Of a DNA stretch of 64,000 nucleotides, positions 9,353 through 18,734 are shown in pieces (position 1 is the first letter of the stretch; every line of letters starts with the position of its first letter). The stretch is from Bacteroidetes bacterium OLB12 (GTDB lineage: Bacteria > Bacteroidota > Bacteroidia > Cytophagales > Cyclobacteriaceae): positions 1 to 64,000 of the forward strand of contig LNFR01000080.1 in NCBI GenBank assembly GCA_001567185.1, written 5' to 3'. Position numbers and translations under genes: made by a program. Under the pieces are notes generated by a model, which worked only from the letters and a program-made list of their open reading frames with translations, ran no database searches and was not told where the DNA came from.

Positions 9353-9586
9353 GATTGCTATTGAGTTGTTCGATTACCCATTCTAACCTTATCAACGAAG
9401 CCTTTTGGTAGATTTATTTTGGTTTCAAATGAAATATCTAAAATCGCACGCATTAAAACCAGAAAGATCAACCCAACCGACTGTGTGCTCCTTGTAATTG
9501 CTAAAATCTTGAAAATCAAGCCTGCCAGATTCATGGACTTTTAACAAATCCATCCTGCTTATTCCGTTCGGAATACCGAATTTCTA
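9353..9586. other. Intergenic region between ATPase and gdhA
   Basis: No convincing gene. A 58-codon minus-strand reading frame (9358-9534, start MNLAGLIFK) has no recognisable family. Nested inverted repeats (ATTCCG-TT-CGGAAT at 9561-9574) lie just upstream of the gdhA -7 element and could be a regulator site. Confidence 0.4.
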
Positions 9587-9594
9587 TATCTTTG
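9587..9594 (+). promoter_or_regulatory. -7 element of the gdhA promoter
   Basis: TATCTTTG matches TAnnTTTG exactly. The start would be near 9600, giving a leader of about 60 nt. The -33 box is poor; the inverted repeat ATTCCG-TT-CGGAAT occupies that position. A weak GCCC/GGGC hairpin followed by six T (9609-9628) lies in the leader. Confidence 0.5.
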
Positions 9595-9659
9595 CAACCG
9601 ATTTAACAGCCCCGAATGGGCGTTTTTTAAGACCTTAATTAAATTTTCAAAAAATCCTT

Positions 9660-10934
9660 ATGGCATACATTGAACCCGCTCCCCTGTTAGACAAAGAGAA
9701 TCCATTTGAAGCCATGATGTCGCGCTTCCACACCGCCTCTCAGATTCTGGGCCTGGAAGACGAAGTGTACAACGTATTGAAATCGCCCGCCAAGCAGGTA
9801 ATTGTTACGCTACCCATTACTATGGATGATGGCAGCATAAAAGTATTTGAAGGGTACCGGGTAATTCACTCTACCATTTTGGGGCCATCCAAAGGTGGTA
9901 TCCGGTTCGATCCGCATGTAAACTTAGACGAAGTAAAGGCGCTTGCTGCGTGGATGACGTGGAAGTGTGCCGTAGTAGATATTCCGTATGGTGGTGGTAA
10001 AGGTGGCGTTACCTGCAACCCACGCGAAATGAGTGCCGGTGAGATTGAGCGACTCATGCGCGCATACACCCAAGCTATGATGGATGTATTCGGGCCTGAT
10101 CAGGATATACCAGCCCCCGATATGGGTACCGGCCCGCGCGAAATGGCCTGGTTGATGGACCAATACTCACGCAACAAAGGCATGACCGTTCCCGCAGTTG
10201 TTACCGGCAAGCCAATTGTAATGGGCGGCTCGCTGGGCAGAACAGAAGCTACCGGCCGCGGGGTAATGGTTTCTACGCTTGCCGCGATGGAGAAACTAAA
10301 AATCAACCCATACAAAGCAACATGTGCCGTGCAGGGTTTTGGAAATGTGGGCTCGTGGGCTGCGCGCCTGTTGGCCGAACGCGGGTTGAAAATAGTAGCT
10401 ATAAGCGATCTTTCAGGTGCGTATTACAATGAGAACGGAATTGATATTGATGCCGCAATAGCTTACCGCGATAAAAACAAAGGCTCTTTGGAAGGGTATG
10501 CCGAAGTGCAAAAGATTCCGGGAGCCGATTTGTTAACCCTTCCGGTAGATGTACTGGTACCCGCAGCAACAGAAGATGTTATTACCAGCAGCAACGTTAA
10601 AAAAATTCAGGCCAAATTGATTGTGGAAGGAGCCAATGGCCCCACGTCATCCAAAGCTGATAATGTTATTTATGAAAAAGGAATTAGCGTAGTACCCGAT
10701 ATTCTGGCCAATGCCGGAGGGGTAACCGTGTCTTACTTTGAGTGGGTACAAAACCGCCTGGGTTATAAGTGGACGGCCGACCGCGTAAATCGCAGAAGCG
10801 ACCGGATAATGAAAGACGCGTTTGATATTGTGTACAAAACAGCTACCCAATACAAAGTATCGTTGCGTATTGCTGCTTATATGGTAGCTATCGACAAAGT
10901 GGCTAAAACCTATAAGTACCGAGGGGGTTATTAA
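9660..10934 (+). CDS. gdhA: Glutamate dehydrogenase (Glu/Leu/Phe/Val dehydrogenase family)
   Basis: 424 residues, the short hexameric class. It interconverts glutamate with 2-oxoglutarate and ammonia using NAD(P). The substrate-binding segment GPSKGGIRF and the catalytic-lysine motif PYGGGKGGV lie near residues 80-120. A Rossmann motif, QGFGNVGSWAARL, starts near 223. The C-terminal helix ends KYRGGY. Cofactor preference cannot be read safely. It is monocistronic or weakly linked to psd: a repeat-built palindrome begins at its stop codon. Confidence 0.93.
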   Translation: MAYIEPAPLLDKENPFEAMMSRFHTASQILGLEDEVYNVLKSPAKQVIVTLPITMDDGSIKVFEGYRVIHSTILGPSKGGIRFDPHVNLDEVKALAAWMTWKCAVVDIPYGGGKGGVTCNPREMSAGEIERLMRAYTQAMMDVFGPDQDIPAPDMGTGPREMAWLMDQYSRNKGMTVPAVVTGKPIVMGGSLGRTEATGRGVMVSTLAAMEKLKINPYKATCAVQGFGNVGSWAARLLAERGLKIVAISDLSGAYYNENGIDIDAAIAYRDKNKGSLEGYAEVQKIPGADLLTLPVDVLVPAATEDVITSSNVKKIQAKLIVEGANGPTSSKADNVIYEKGISVVPDILANAGGVTVSYFEWVQNRLGYKWTADRVNRRSDRIMKDAFDIVYKTATQYKVSLRIAAYMVAIDKVAKTYKYRGGY

Positions 10935-11049
10935 TTCAAGATTCAAAATTCAAGATTCAAAATTTAAGATTCAAGATTTAGATTTAAGATTCAAAATTCA
11001 ACGTACGAGGTTCAAAATGCCTAATTTTGAATTTTAAATCTTGAATTAA
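10931..11049. repeat. AT-rich repeat block with inverted ends (TTCAAAATT family)
   Basis: The 118-bp gap between gdhA and psd is filled with tandem variants of ATTCAAAATTCAAG. Its ends form a 23-nt inverted repeat matching in 22 of 23 positions (10931-10953 against 11027-11049), starting TTAATTCAAGATT. In RNA it would make one long hairpin. Similar short units occur at 25797, 30693, 39330 and 39932. Confidence 0.75.
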
Positions 11050-11052
11050 CGC

Positions 11053-11724
11053 ATGACTATACATAAAGAAGGACGCGGGCTGATATTGGCTACAACAGCT
11101 ATTGTTGTAATCGTTAATGTTGTTTTCGCGGCTGTTTCTTCCTTCTTTTCACCAACCGTTTACTCCATTCTTTCAACCACGCTATTGGTAGTAAGCATTG
11201 TGGTGCTGGTGCTGGTGTTGCAATTCTTCAGAATACCATCTATTAACATCATCAAAAACGAAAAGCAGGTTTTAGCTCCGGCCGATGGTAAGGTAGTGGT
11301 GATTGAAGAAACCGAAGAGCCCGAACACCTCAAATCCAAACGCAAGCAGATTTCAATATTCATGTCGCCCATTAATGTGCACGTAAATCGTATGCCGGTG
11401 GCGGGAACTATTTCTTACACAAAGTATCATCCGGGCAAGTACCTGGTTGCATGGCACCCTAAATCAAGCACCGAGAACGAACGCACCACCATTGCCGTAA
11501 AAATGAAAAACGGTTCTGAAGTATTGTTCCGCCAGATTGCCGGTGCATTGGCCCGCAGAATAAAGTGGTATGTAAAAGAAGGCCAGCCGATAGAACAAGG
11601 CGATGAGTTTGGGTTTATCAAGTTTGGCTCGCGGGTTGATATCTTTCTGCCCCTTGATGCGCACATTACCGTAAAAGTAGGCGATGTAACCAGGGGTGGG
11701 AAAACCGTTATTGCCGAGTTTTAA
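11053..11724 (+). CDS. psd: Phosphatidylserine decarboxylase family protein
   Basis: 223 residues, the short membrane-associated PSD class. It decarboxylates phosphatidylserine to phosphatidylethanolamine using a pyruvoyl group made by self-cleavage. The cleavage site is FGSR near residue 197 (KFGSRVDIFLP), with Ser becoming pyruvoyl. Two hydrophobic segments at residues 10-57 anchor it to the inner membrane. The conserved region SPINVHVNRMPVAG is present. It follows gdhA after a repeat block. Confidence 0.93.
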   Translation: MTIHKEGRGLILATTAIVVIVNVVFAAVSSFFSPTVYSILSTTLLVVSIVVLVLVLQFFRIPSINIIKNEKQVLAPADGKVVVIEETEEPEHLKSKRKQISIFMSPINVHVNRMPVAGTISYTKYHPGKYLVAWHPKSSTENERTTIAVKMKNGSEVLFRQIAGALARRIKWYVKEGQPIEQGDEFGFIKFGSRVDIFLPLDAHITVKVGDVTRGGKTVIAEF

Positions 11725-11869
11725 CCGGTATTTTCAAACCGTTTACCAATTAATAGAAAGAAATAGCCCGGCTAACGCCTGTTGGCATTGGGCGAATGCG
11801 TACCTTTCAAAAATTGAAATGCTATGACACGGCCTTTACATGATTGTGTAAGGCATTAATCCCCATCGA

Positions 11870-12994
11870 ATGAGCCTGAATTTAAACCTGAAATTTGCCA
11901 CCCGCCAACAAGACTTCTTTGTTACGCTTAACCAACGGGTAAACGCTTACTTCAAAACAAACAAAATTGAACGTACCGGAAACAATGAAATGGTTATAAA
12001 AACCATCTTCATGTTATCGCTGTACTTTGTTCCGTATATTCTTTTGATTAGTGGTGTTACTGCAAATGTTTGGGTAATGCTGGGGCTTTGCGTTGTAATG
12101 GGTTTAGGCATAGCAGGTATTGGTCTCTCCATCATGCACGATGCCAATCATGGGGCATACTCCAACAAAGCCTGGGTTAATAACGCATTGGGATTAACAC
12201 TCAACCTGATTGGTGGACATGCCATGAACTGGAAAGTACAGCACAACGTATTGCACCATACTTATACCAATGTGCATGATGTAGATGAGGACATCAGTCC
12301 GCGTGGCATTTTGCGAATGGCCCCCGAATCCAAATGGATGCCACTTCACAAGTACCAACATTACTATGCCTGGTTTTTTTATGGTTTAATGACGCTGGTA
12401 TGGGTGTTTGCAAAAGATTTTTTTCGCCTTATAAAGTATCAGCGCGAAGGATTGATCAAAAAACAAAAAACCACTGCGCTGCGCGAATGGGCATTTATGC
12501 TTGCCACTAAAGCTGTTTACTTTACTTACATTTTTGCCATACCCATGTGGCTATTAAACCTAAGTTTTGGCCAAGTTCTGATTGGGTTTCTGGTGCAACA
12601 CTACATTGCAGGTTTTATTCTAGCCATTATCTTTCAACCTGCACACGTAGTGGAAGGCACCGAATATCCCATGCCCGATGAAAATGGCAACCTGGAAAAC
12701 AGCTGGGCGATTCACCAATTGCACACCACTACCAACTTCGGGCATAAAGAAAAATTGTTTTCGTGGTATGTAGGTGGATTAAATTACCAGGTAGAGCATC
12801 ACCTGTTCCCTAATATTTGCCATGTACACTACCGCAAGATTTCAAAAATTGTAGAACAAACTGCCAAAGAATTTGGGCTGCCCTATAAATCCAAAGAAAC
12901 TTTTTTTCAGGCGATAGCCGCACATGCAAGGCAACTGCGGTGGTTAGGGCACAAGCCCGACTTACGGGGAGCGGTGGTAGCAAAAGCTGCCTGA
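11870..12994 (+). CDS. Membrane fatty acid desaturase (acyl-lipid/acyl-CoA type)
   Basis: 374 residues with about four membrane spans. All three di-iron histidine boxes are present: HDANH near residue 85, HNVLHH near 125, and the third with glutamine, QVEHH, near 306. The QxxHH third box is seen in front-end (delta-6-like) desaturases, but no cytochrome b5 domain is fused. Electrons may come from a ferredoxin; one is encoded 1.3 kb away on the other strand. Position specificity cannot be predicted. The gene abuts recO tail to tail. Confidence 0.9.
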   Translation: MSLNLNLKFATRQQDFFVTLNQRVNAYFKTNKIERTGNNEMVIKTIFMLSLYFVPYILLISGVTANVWVMLGLCVVMGLGIAGIGLSIMHDANHGAYSNKAWVNNALGLTLNLIGGHAMNWKVQHNVLHHTYTNVHDVDEDISPRGILRMAPESKWMPLHKYQHYYAWFFYGLMTLVWVFAKDFFRLIKYQREGLIKKQKTTALREWAFMLATKAVYFTYIFAIPMWLLNLSFGQVLIGFLVQHYIAGFILAIIFQPAHVVEGTEYPMPDENGNLENSWAIHQLHTTTNFGHKEKLFSWYVGGLNYQVEHHLFPNICHVHYRKISKIVEQTAKEFGLPYKSKETFFQAIAAHARQLRWLGHKPDLRGAVVAKAA

Positions 12995-13660
12995 TTATCG
13001 TAAAACTTCCTGCAATACCGGTAGCGATTTAAGATCGCCAAAACCATCAATATGCGTTTGGTAAAATCGAATCAAACTGCTTAAGAGTGCTTGTCGTTGC
13101 GCATAAGATAAAGTGAGTTCATCCTGGTAATCCATTCTTAAGAGTTGCTCTAGCAACCGTTCTTCCTGTTCATCCATCCAATGCACTCCCAAAACCTCGC
13201 TGGTTTGATTGGGCGCAAACCCAAGGTGCCGGCTTAACCCCAGAAGGAAAATCAAATGAAAGTTTTCCGGTTTGGGGTGGTTATCCAGAATCATCATGGA
13301 GTTTGAAATGAACTCATACAACTCCACCGTATGTGTTTGGTCTTTTACCGATTTGTTCAGGATTTCGTTTATGAAAAGCGCAATGGCTGATTTGTTTACC
13401 TGCTGCGATAAGCTTTGATAGGGGTGGTAACACTTTACCTCTTTGATGCGCATAATGTTACCGTTCTCTTTGTGATACACCACAAGATCGAGTAAGGTTA
13501 ATGGCTGGTATAAGGCAATTTTACTTTTTTTTGTTTGCGATCGTACCCCATTCACGATGTAACTCTGCAACCCGAACTGATCGGTAAACATATTCACAAT
13601 TACCGATGTATCGCCATACGGAGTGAGCCTGAATACGATGCCTTTGGTTTTTGCCAGCAC
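12995..13660 (-). CDS. recO: DNA repair protein RecO
   Basis: 221 residues, near the usual RecO length. It loads RecA on SSB-coated single strands with RecR. The OB-fold start LAKTKGIVFRLTPYGDTSVIVNMFT is characteristic. The start is GTG, placed directly after the TGA of tdk (TGAGTG), so the two are likely translationally coupled. The zinc-binding cysteines seen in some RecO proteins are absent here. Confidence 0.93.
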   Translation of the reverse strand: MLAKTKGIVFRLTPYGDTSVIVNMFTDQFGLQSYIVNGVRSQTKKSKIALYQPLTLLDLVVYHKENGNIMRIKEVKCYHPYQSLSQQVNKSAIALFINEILNKSVKDQTHTVELYEFISNSMMILDNHPKPENFHLIFLLGLSRHLGFAPNQTSEVLGVHWMDEQEERLLEQLLRMDYQDELTLSYAQRQALLSSLIRFYQTHIDGFGDLKSLPVLQEVLR

Positions 13661-14250
13661 TCAGGTACGCTTTTTCTTATCTCCAAAAAATGCCTGACGG
13701 CTACGAGCCTCGTATGCATTTTTCTCACCTAACAATACGCGGGCATCATTATCGGCCAGGCGGAATGAGAACGAGGCCAACTCTCCGGTTTGCGCACAAA
13801 TGGCATGCACTTTCGTAACGTACTCCGCTATAGCTAACAGATTGGGCATGGGGCCAAAGGGTTTGCCTTCATAATCCATATCCAAACCGGCAACAATTAC
13901 GCGCTTGCCGCTATTGGCTAATGCATTGCAAACTTCCAGTATGGAGTCATCAAAAAACTGGGCTTCATCAATACCCACTACATCACATTCGCCAGCAAGC
14001 AAAATAATATCCGATGCAAATTGTACGGGTGTAGATCGGATTTCGCGTTCGCTATGTGAAACAATTTTTTGGTGGTGGTATCGTGTATCGATGGCCGGCT
14101 TGAATATCTCAACTTTTTGTTGTGCAATGAGCGCCCTGTTAAGCCTGCGAATCAATTCTTCGGTTTTCCGGAAAACATACATCCGCAGATTACTTCAATC
14201 CAGCCACTTTTTCCCGATAGATTCCGACCTAACTGAGGTTCTATAAACAT
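13661..14250 (-). CDS. tdk: Thymidine kinase (one frameshift in the P-loop)
   Basis: Type II thymidine kinase, about 196 residues, phosphorylating thymidine to dTMP in salvage. The true start is MFIEPQL at 14250. A run of four A at about 14171-14174, where five are expected, breaks the P-loop (MFSGK then TEELIRR), so the open frame appears to begin late at 14182. The catalytic DEAQFF motif is intact. Of the four structural zinc cysteines usual in this family only one remains (ICAQTGELA, and YEARSRQAF instead of CxxC), so this is a zinc-less variant. It lies between ferredoxin and recO. Confidence 0.88.
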
Positions 14251-14291
14251 ATTGGCAATTTAGGGATTAGAAGGGTCTGTTCAACGGTCTG

Positions 14292-14612
14292 TTAGCCTGA
14301 GTAGGTTTGATGTGGCAATTTGTATGCTTCGGGTGTGCGTATGGTACAGTTACCCAAAACTTTTGCCTGGCAGGCCAGGCGCTCATTATGGGCAAGTTCG
14401 CCAGCTAACCGATACCGGGATTCTGCCTCGGTGAGCGCGCTTAGTGCATCGGCCCCGCTTATCAGTATCATTTTACAAGTGGTGCAACGGCCTTTCCCAC
14501 CACATGCGTGCATCCAATCAATGTAGTTTTCGTGCATCAGCCGTAAGGCGGAACTTCCGGCTTTCCCCGTTACTTCCTTTTGGGCCATGTTTTCAATCAC
14601 TATCTTTACCAT
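14292..14612 (-). CDS. Plant-type [2Fe-2S] ferredoxin
   Basis: 106 residues from MVKIVIEN. The cysteine pattern is ACGGKGRCTTC plus a distal RLACQ: C-X5-C-X2-C-Xn-C, which binds a 2Fe-2S cluster in the beta-grasp fold. It is a small soluble electron carrier; the partner is unknown. The in-frame start nine codons earlier lies almost at the divergent neighbour and is less likely. Confidence 0.88.
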   Translation of the reverse strand: MVKIVIENMAQKEVTGKAGSSALRLMHENYIDWMHACGGKGRCTTCKMILISGADALSALTEAESRYRLAGELAHNERLACQAKVLGNCTIRTPEAYKLPHQTYSG

Positions 14613-14653
14613 TATAAAAGCCTTAGCACAACAATACAAAAATTATCAGGGGC

Positions 14654-15652
14654 ATGGATGAAAAAATCAGTATAAAAGCAATTGACCAATTTGCTATTCA
14701 GGTTGCTAATCAATTAGCCGAAGGCTTCTTTTCCAAAAAAACCACCATAACTGGTTCCGAAATAGTTCAACTCTGCGAAGTTAAACAGGTTAATTTTTTT
14801 ATCATTCATGATCTGCTAAGAGTATGGAAAAAAGAAATTGAAAAACTGAAGAGTCCGTATTTTGATTATTCTGCCAAAGCGGTAACCGATGTGCTTCACC
14901 AGTTTCAGGTAACACTTAGTAATCACATTGCGATTGGCAAGGCCGATTTCTTACCCTTGCTGAAACACAGTGTCAGTCAGTCCTTATTTCTGATTTTGAA
15001 TCCGTATGATTTTTATTCCGAACTTTTGGATAGCAAAGGCGAACCATTGTTGCTGAAGGATCTGGAAGACAGAGTAAAATACATTAAGATTAACAAAGCT
15101 CCATTGGAAGCCCTGGTGGCGCGATTGAAACAAAGCGGCACAGAAGTAGTGAAAGGCAAGGAAGCGTTTGCCCTGCTGGATCAGATTCTGGAAGAAGTAA
15201 ACTTTGCCCCGGAAGAAATAGAACCCCATCTTGCAGTATTCGGTAAAATTGTGCCAGTAGATGTTGGCCGGTTTTACGAGCAAAAGCAGGTAACTCAACC
15301 TGTTACTGAAACTAAACCAACCGTTGAGGTTAAACCGATCGAGCAAAAGCCTGCTGCTTCTCATGTGCAATCACCGTATGTTCCCGAAACCAAAACCACC
15401 TTGGCTGATAACCTGGCAAAGCAAAAGATTACCAAGCTCAAAGAAACCCTCACCATCAACCAGAAATTTATGTTTACCAAAATTCTGTTTCATGGCGACT
15501 TTGAAATTTTTACCGATGCCATTGACAAGTTAGATCGGTTTGATAACCTGGCTCAGGCCATGCGTTTTATTGATGATGCTTACCCGGACTGGGATCGCGA
15601 AAGCGAAGAGTACGAAGAGTTTTTAGAAATTTTGCAAAACAGATTTTCTTAA
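14654..15652 (+). CDS. Conserved hypothetical protein
   Basis: 332 residues, no family recognised with confidence. It has no signal peptide or membrane segment. The N-terminal ~215 residues look helical. A Pro/Thr/Lys-rich linker (about 216-250) leads to a C-terminal helical domain (TLTINQKFMFTKILFHGDFEIF) rich in acidic residues near the end. The linker suggests two separate domains. It is divergent from the ferredoxin gene with only 41 bp between, and its 3' end overlaps rodA by 4 bases on the opposite strand. Confidence 0.8.
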   Translation: MDEKISIKAIDQFAIQVANQLAEGFFSKKTTITGSEIVQLCEVKQVNFFIIHDLLRVWKKEIEKLKSPYFDYSAKAVTDVLHQFQVTLSNHIAIGKADFLPLLKHSVSQSLFLILNPYDFYSELLDSKGEPLLLKDLEDRVKYIKINKAPLEALVARLKQSGTEVVKGKEAFALLDQILEEVNFAPEEIEPHLAVFGKIVPVDVGRFYEQKQVTQPVTETKPTVEVKPIEQKPAASHVQSPYVPETKTTLADNLAKQKITKLKETLTINQKFMFTKILFHGDFEIFTDAIDKLDRFDNLAQAMRFIDDAYPDWDRESEEYEEFLEILQNRFS

Positions 15653-16923
15653 ATACGCTGCAGTACCTGGCTGCGGTGGGCATCTAACTTAAGCAGAATA
15701 AACAACAGTACTGTAAAACTCCACAACGCTGAGCCTCCGTAGCTAAAGAAGGGTAACGGAATTCCTATTACCGGAAACAGACCGATGGTCATGCCAATGT
15801 TTACTGCAAAGTGAAAGAAAAATATACTGGCTACCGAATAGCCATAGGCCCGTGCAAATCTGTTTTTCTGGCGCTCGGCAATAAAAATGATGCGTTGAAG
15901 AAAGAAAACAAATAACGCTACTACTAACAGGGTTCCTATCCAACCATGTTCTTCACCAATGGTACAGAAAATAAAGTCGGTGCTTTGCTCGGGTACAAAA
16001 TCAAACTTGGTTTGGGTTCCTTTTAAAAAACCTTTTCCGGAAAATCCGCCACTACCAATGGCAATTTTAGATTGTGTAACATTCCAGTTAATTCCCATCG
16101 GATCGAAATTCGGATTAACCAAGGCTTCTAATCGCTTCTTGTGGCGTTCGGGCAACACATTATTGATCACGTAATCGAAACTTTCGATGGTGAGAATTAA
16201 GATCAGTGCTCCAAAAATGAGTGTTGTTATTCGCTTAACCGTGCGCTTTCCAAAAAAGATCAGCACCACGACAACTGCACCAATAATACCGTGCAAATAC
16301 CATTGATTTTTTACAATCAATGTAAGTATGGCCAGGGCAGCCATTGAAATGCCAACTATCAGAATAAAAGGCGACATGCCCTCGCGGTAAAAGACCACCA
16401 AAAAAGAAAGGAATACAATGGCTGTACCAAAATCTTTTTGCAGCAGAATAAGTGCCAGTGGAAACAAGATCATAGCAAATAATACAGCCTGGTTGCGAAG
16501 GCTATCCATTCTAAAACCTACACTGCCAATAAACTTGGCTACAGCCAATGCCGTAATAAACTTTGCAAACTCCGAAGGCTGCACCCCAAAAGATCCAACC
16601 CCTATCCACGATTTATTTCCTCCTACTTCTTTCCCTATTAAAGGAACCATTACCAATATCACCAGAATAATTGCATAAAATATAAAAGCAAATGCTTCAT
16701 AAAAGCGCATATCGATAATGATAATTGCCAGTATAATTACGACTGCGGCCGCGATAAACATTAGTTGCCGGCCTGAATTAAGACTTAAATCAAAAATGGA
16801 TTGATTGGCGGTTTCGTCATACACAGCAGCAAAAATGTTTAGCCAGCCTAACCCTACCATTGCTGCGTAAAGTAAAACCGAAACCCAATCTAATTTACCC
16901 GATATGTCTGCCTCTCTGCTCAT
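15649..16923 (-). CDS. rodA: Rod shape-determining protein RodA
   Basis: 424 residues with about ten membrane spans, SEDS family: the lipid II glycan polymerase of the elongasome. The signature GKEVGGNKSWIGVG and the C-terminal PLPFFSYGGSALW are typical. It is the last gene of the mre cluster and overlaps mrdA by 4 bp (ATGA), so it is coupled to its cognate transpeptidase PBP2. Confidence 0.96.
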   Translation of the reverse strand: MSREADISGKLDWVSVLLYAAMVGLGWLNIFAAVYDETANQSIFDLSLNSGRQLMFIAAAVVIILAIIIIDMRFYEAFAFIFYAIILVILVMVPLIGKEVGGNKSWIGVGSFGVQPSEFAKFITALAVAKFIGSVGFRMDSLRNQAVLFAMILFPLALILLQKDFGTAIVFLSFLVVFYREGMSPFILIVGISMAALAILTLIVKNQWYLHGIIGAVVVVLIFFGKRTVKRITTLIFGALILILTIESFDYVINNVLPERHKKRLEALVNPNFDPMGINWNVTQSKIAIGSGGFSGKGFLKGTQTKFDFVPEQSTDFIFCTIGEEHGWIGTLLVVALFVFFLQRIIFIAERQKNRFARAYGYSVASIFFFHFAVNIGMTIGLFPVIGIPLPFFSYGGSALWSFTVLLFILLKLDAHRSQVLQRI

Positions 16924-18734
16924 TCAAACTTGTTGTTTAACACATACTGTTCGATGTGCGGGCGTTTTGTTCCGCCAAACAAATACTTTTCAATCATTAA
17001 ACTGGCTATAGATGCTGCGGCTCTGGCTCCTTGTCCGGCATCTTCCACATAAACCGAAATAGCAATCTTTGGATTATCGCGCGGGGCAAATGCAATAAAC
17101 ACCGAATGATCAAATAAAGGCGGAGCATTTTGTACAGTGCCGGTTTTACCACATACCATTACATCGGCCAGGCGCGCGCGGTATTGGCCGGTACCTTCCT
17201 CCACCACTTTTTGCATCGCATCTACGGCTATAACAAAATAAGACGAATCGATTGTGGTGTAATGGCGTTCCAAATATTGAGGCAATGGTTTGCCATTTTC
17301 GCCAATCGCCTTTACCAAATGGGGCGTGTAATAATAACCGCGATTCGCAATGGTAGCCGCAAAGTTGGCCATTTGAATAGGCACCACCAGGTTTTCTCCT
17401 TCTCCAATTGCAATCGAATAAATGTTAGAAAATTTCCAGGGGCGATTGCGATAGGCACGATCGTAATACGCGGGTGTTGGTATCAATCCATCTTTCTCGT
17501 TAGGCAAATCAATACCCAGGCGCTTGCCAAAGCCAAAACTTGTTATGTGTTTATTCCATTCTTCCAGGCCAATGCGTGTATCTTCAAATGGATCGTTCAC
17601 AATTCCTTTATTAAGCATGCGCCTGAGCACGTTATGAAAATATGGATTACAAGAATTTGCAATCGCGCCACGTAAGTCTTCGTTTGTGTGGGCCCCATGG
17701 CAATTAATGATGGTTCGATCGCACCGGATGCGTGTGTCGGGTGTAATCACTTTCTCTTGCAGGGCTGTCATCGCCTGTGCTATTTTAAAAATAGACCCTG
17801 GCCTGTATTGTGCCATCAACGGGCGGTTAAACAGGGGTTTTAGTGTATCGTTGCTGATTAACTTAAAGTTGGAACTATAATTTCTGCCGGTAAGCAAGGC
17901 CGGATCGTAGGAAGGGCCCGACACCAGCGAAAGAATTTCGCCACTTGCCGGCTCGATCGCTACAATCGATCCGGCTTTACCCTTCATTAAGAACTCGCCA
18001 TACTGCTGCAAGTCAATATCAATACCTGTATAGAGATTGGCACCCGGTGTAGAAAGTGTATCGTACTCGCCATTCTTAAACGAACCCTTTTCAATACCTT
18101 TTACATTGCGAAGTTTGAAGCGTACCCCCCGCTTACCACGAAGTTGCTCTTCATAGAATGATTCAATACCACTTTGCCCTACATAATCGCCTTGCTTATA
18201 AATACCGGAGGCATCGCGTGCCAGGTTTTCTTTACTGATCTCGCTTACATAACCTAATGCATTGGCTAATGTGGGCGACTGGTAGGCACGGGTAGTGCGG
18301 GCCTGGATGTAGAATCCGGGAAACTCATCGAGATGATCCTGAACGCGCGCAAAATCAATATTGGAAAGTTGATTTAAGAACAGCGTGGGTTTAAAGGGCG
18401 AGTATTCTTTACGCGCCTTCATTTCTTTGAACCGGGCCCGCAACTCCTCGCGCGATAATTCAAATACTGTGCAGAATCTGGCTGAATCAAAATTCTTTAC
18501 CTCCTTTATTATTACCTGAATGTCAAACTCAGGCGTATTATACACAATTAACTTATTGTTGCGATCGTAGATTAATCCCCGAAAGGGATACTCCACTTCG
18601 CGAAGGATGGCATTGCCATCGGCCAGTTCGGCATAGCGGTTATCGAGTACTTGTACAAAAAATAATTTTATAATAAAGATTATCCCTACCAGGGCAAATA
18701 CCAACTGCACTATTTCGCGCCTGCCCTCATTCAT
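16920..18734 (-). CDS. mrdA: Penicillin-binding protein 2 (elongasome transpeptidase)
   Basis: 604 residues, class B PBP. An N-terminal membrane anchor (about 10-29) is followed by the PBP dimer region and the transpeptidase domain. The active-site motifs are SIFK (in QYRPGSIFK), SCN (AIANSCNPY) and KTG (VCGKTGTVQ). It crosslinks lateral-wall peptidoglycan with RodA. The gene is joined by 4-bp overlaps to mreD upstream and rodA downstream. Confidence 0.96.
   Translation of the reverse strand: MNEGRREIVQLVFALVGIIFIIKLFFVQVLDNRYAELADGNAILREVEYPFRGLIYDRNNKLIVYNTPEFDIQVIIKEVKNFDSARFCTVFELSREELRARFKEMKARKEYSPFKPTLFLNQLSNIDFARVQDHLDEFPGFYIQARTTRAYQSPTLANALGYVSEISKENLARDASGIYKQGDYVGQSGIESFYEEQLRGKRGVRFKLRNVKGIEKGSFKNGEYDTLSTPGANLYTGIDIDLQQYGEFLMKGKAGSIVAIEPASGEILSLVSGPSYDPALLTGRNYSSNFKLISNDTLKPLFNRPLMAQYRPGSIFKIAQAMTALQEKVITPDTRIRCDRTIINCHGAHTNEDLRGAIANSCNPYFHNVLRRMLNKGIVNDPFEDTRIGLEEWNKHITSFGFGKRLGIDLPNEKDGLIPTPAYYDRAYRNRPWKFSNIYSIAIGEGENLVVPIQMANFAATIANRGYYYTPHLVKAIGENGKPLPQYLERHYTTIDSSYFVIAVDAMQKVVEEGTGQYRARLADVMVCGKTGTVQNAPPLFDHSVFIAFAPRDNPKIAISVYVEDAGQGARAAASIASLMIEKYLFGGTKRPHIEQYVLNNKFE

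Noticed and set aside
9358..9534. 58-codon minus-strand reading frame (MNLAGLIFK) in the ATPase-gdhA gap
   Set aside because: No family resemblance and no promoter; it ends beside the ATPase stop and is probably chance or an old remnant.
9609..9628. GCCC/GGGC stem with T-run as terminator of the ATPase gene
   Set aside because: The stem is only 4 bp and lies downstream of the gdhA start site; at best a leader element.
10931..11049. Possible CRISPR array or small RNA gene
   Set aside because: The units are degenerate, adjacent and AT-rich without spacers; the block reads as one long inverted repeat.
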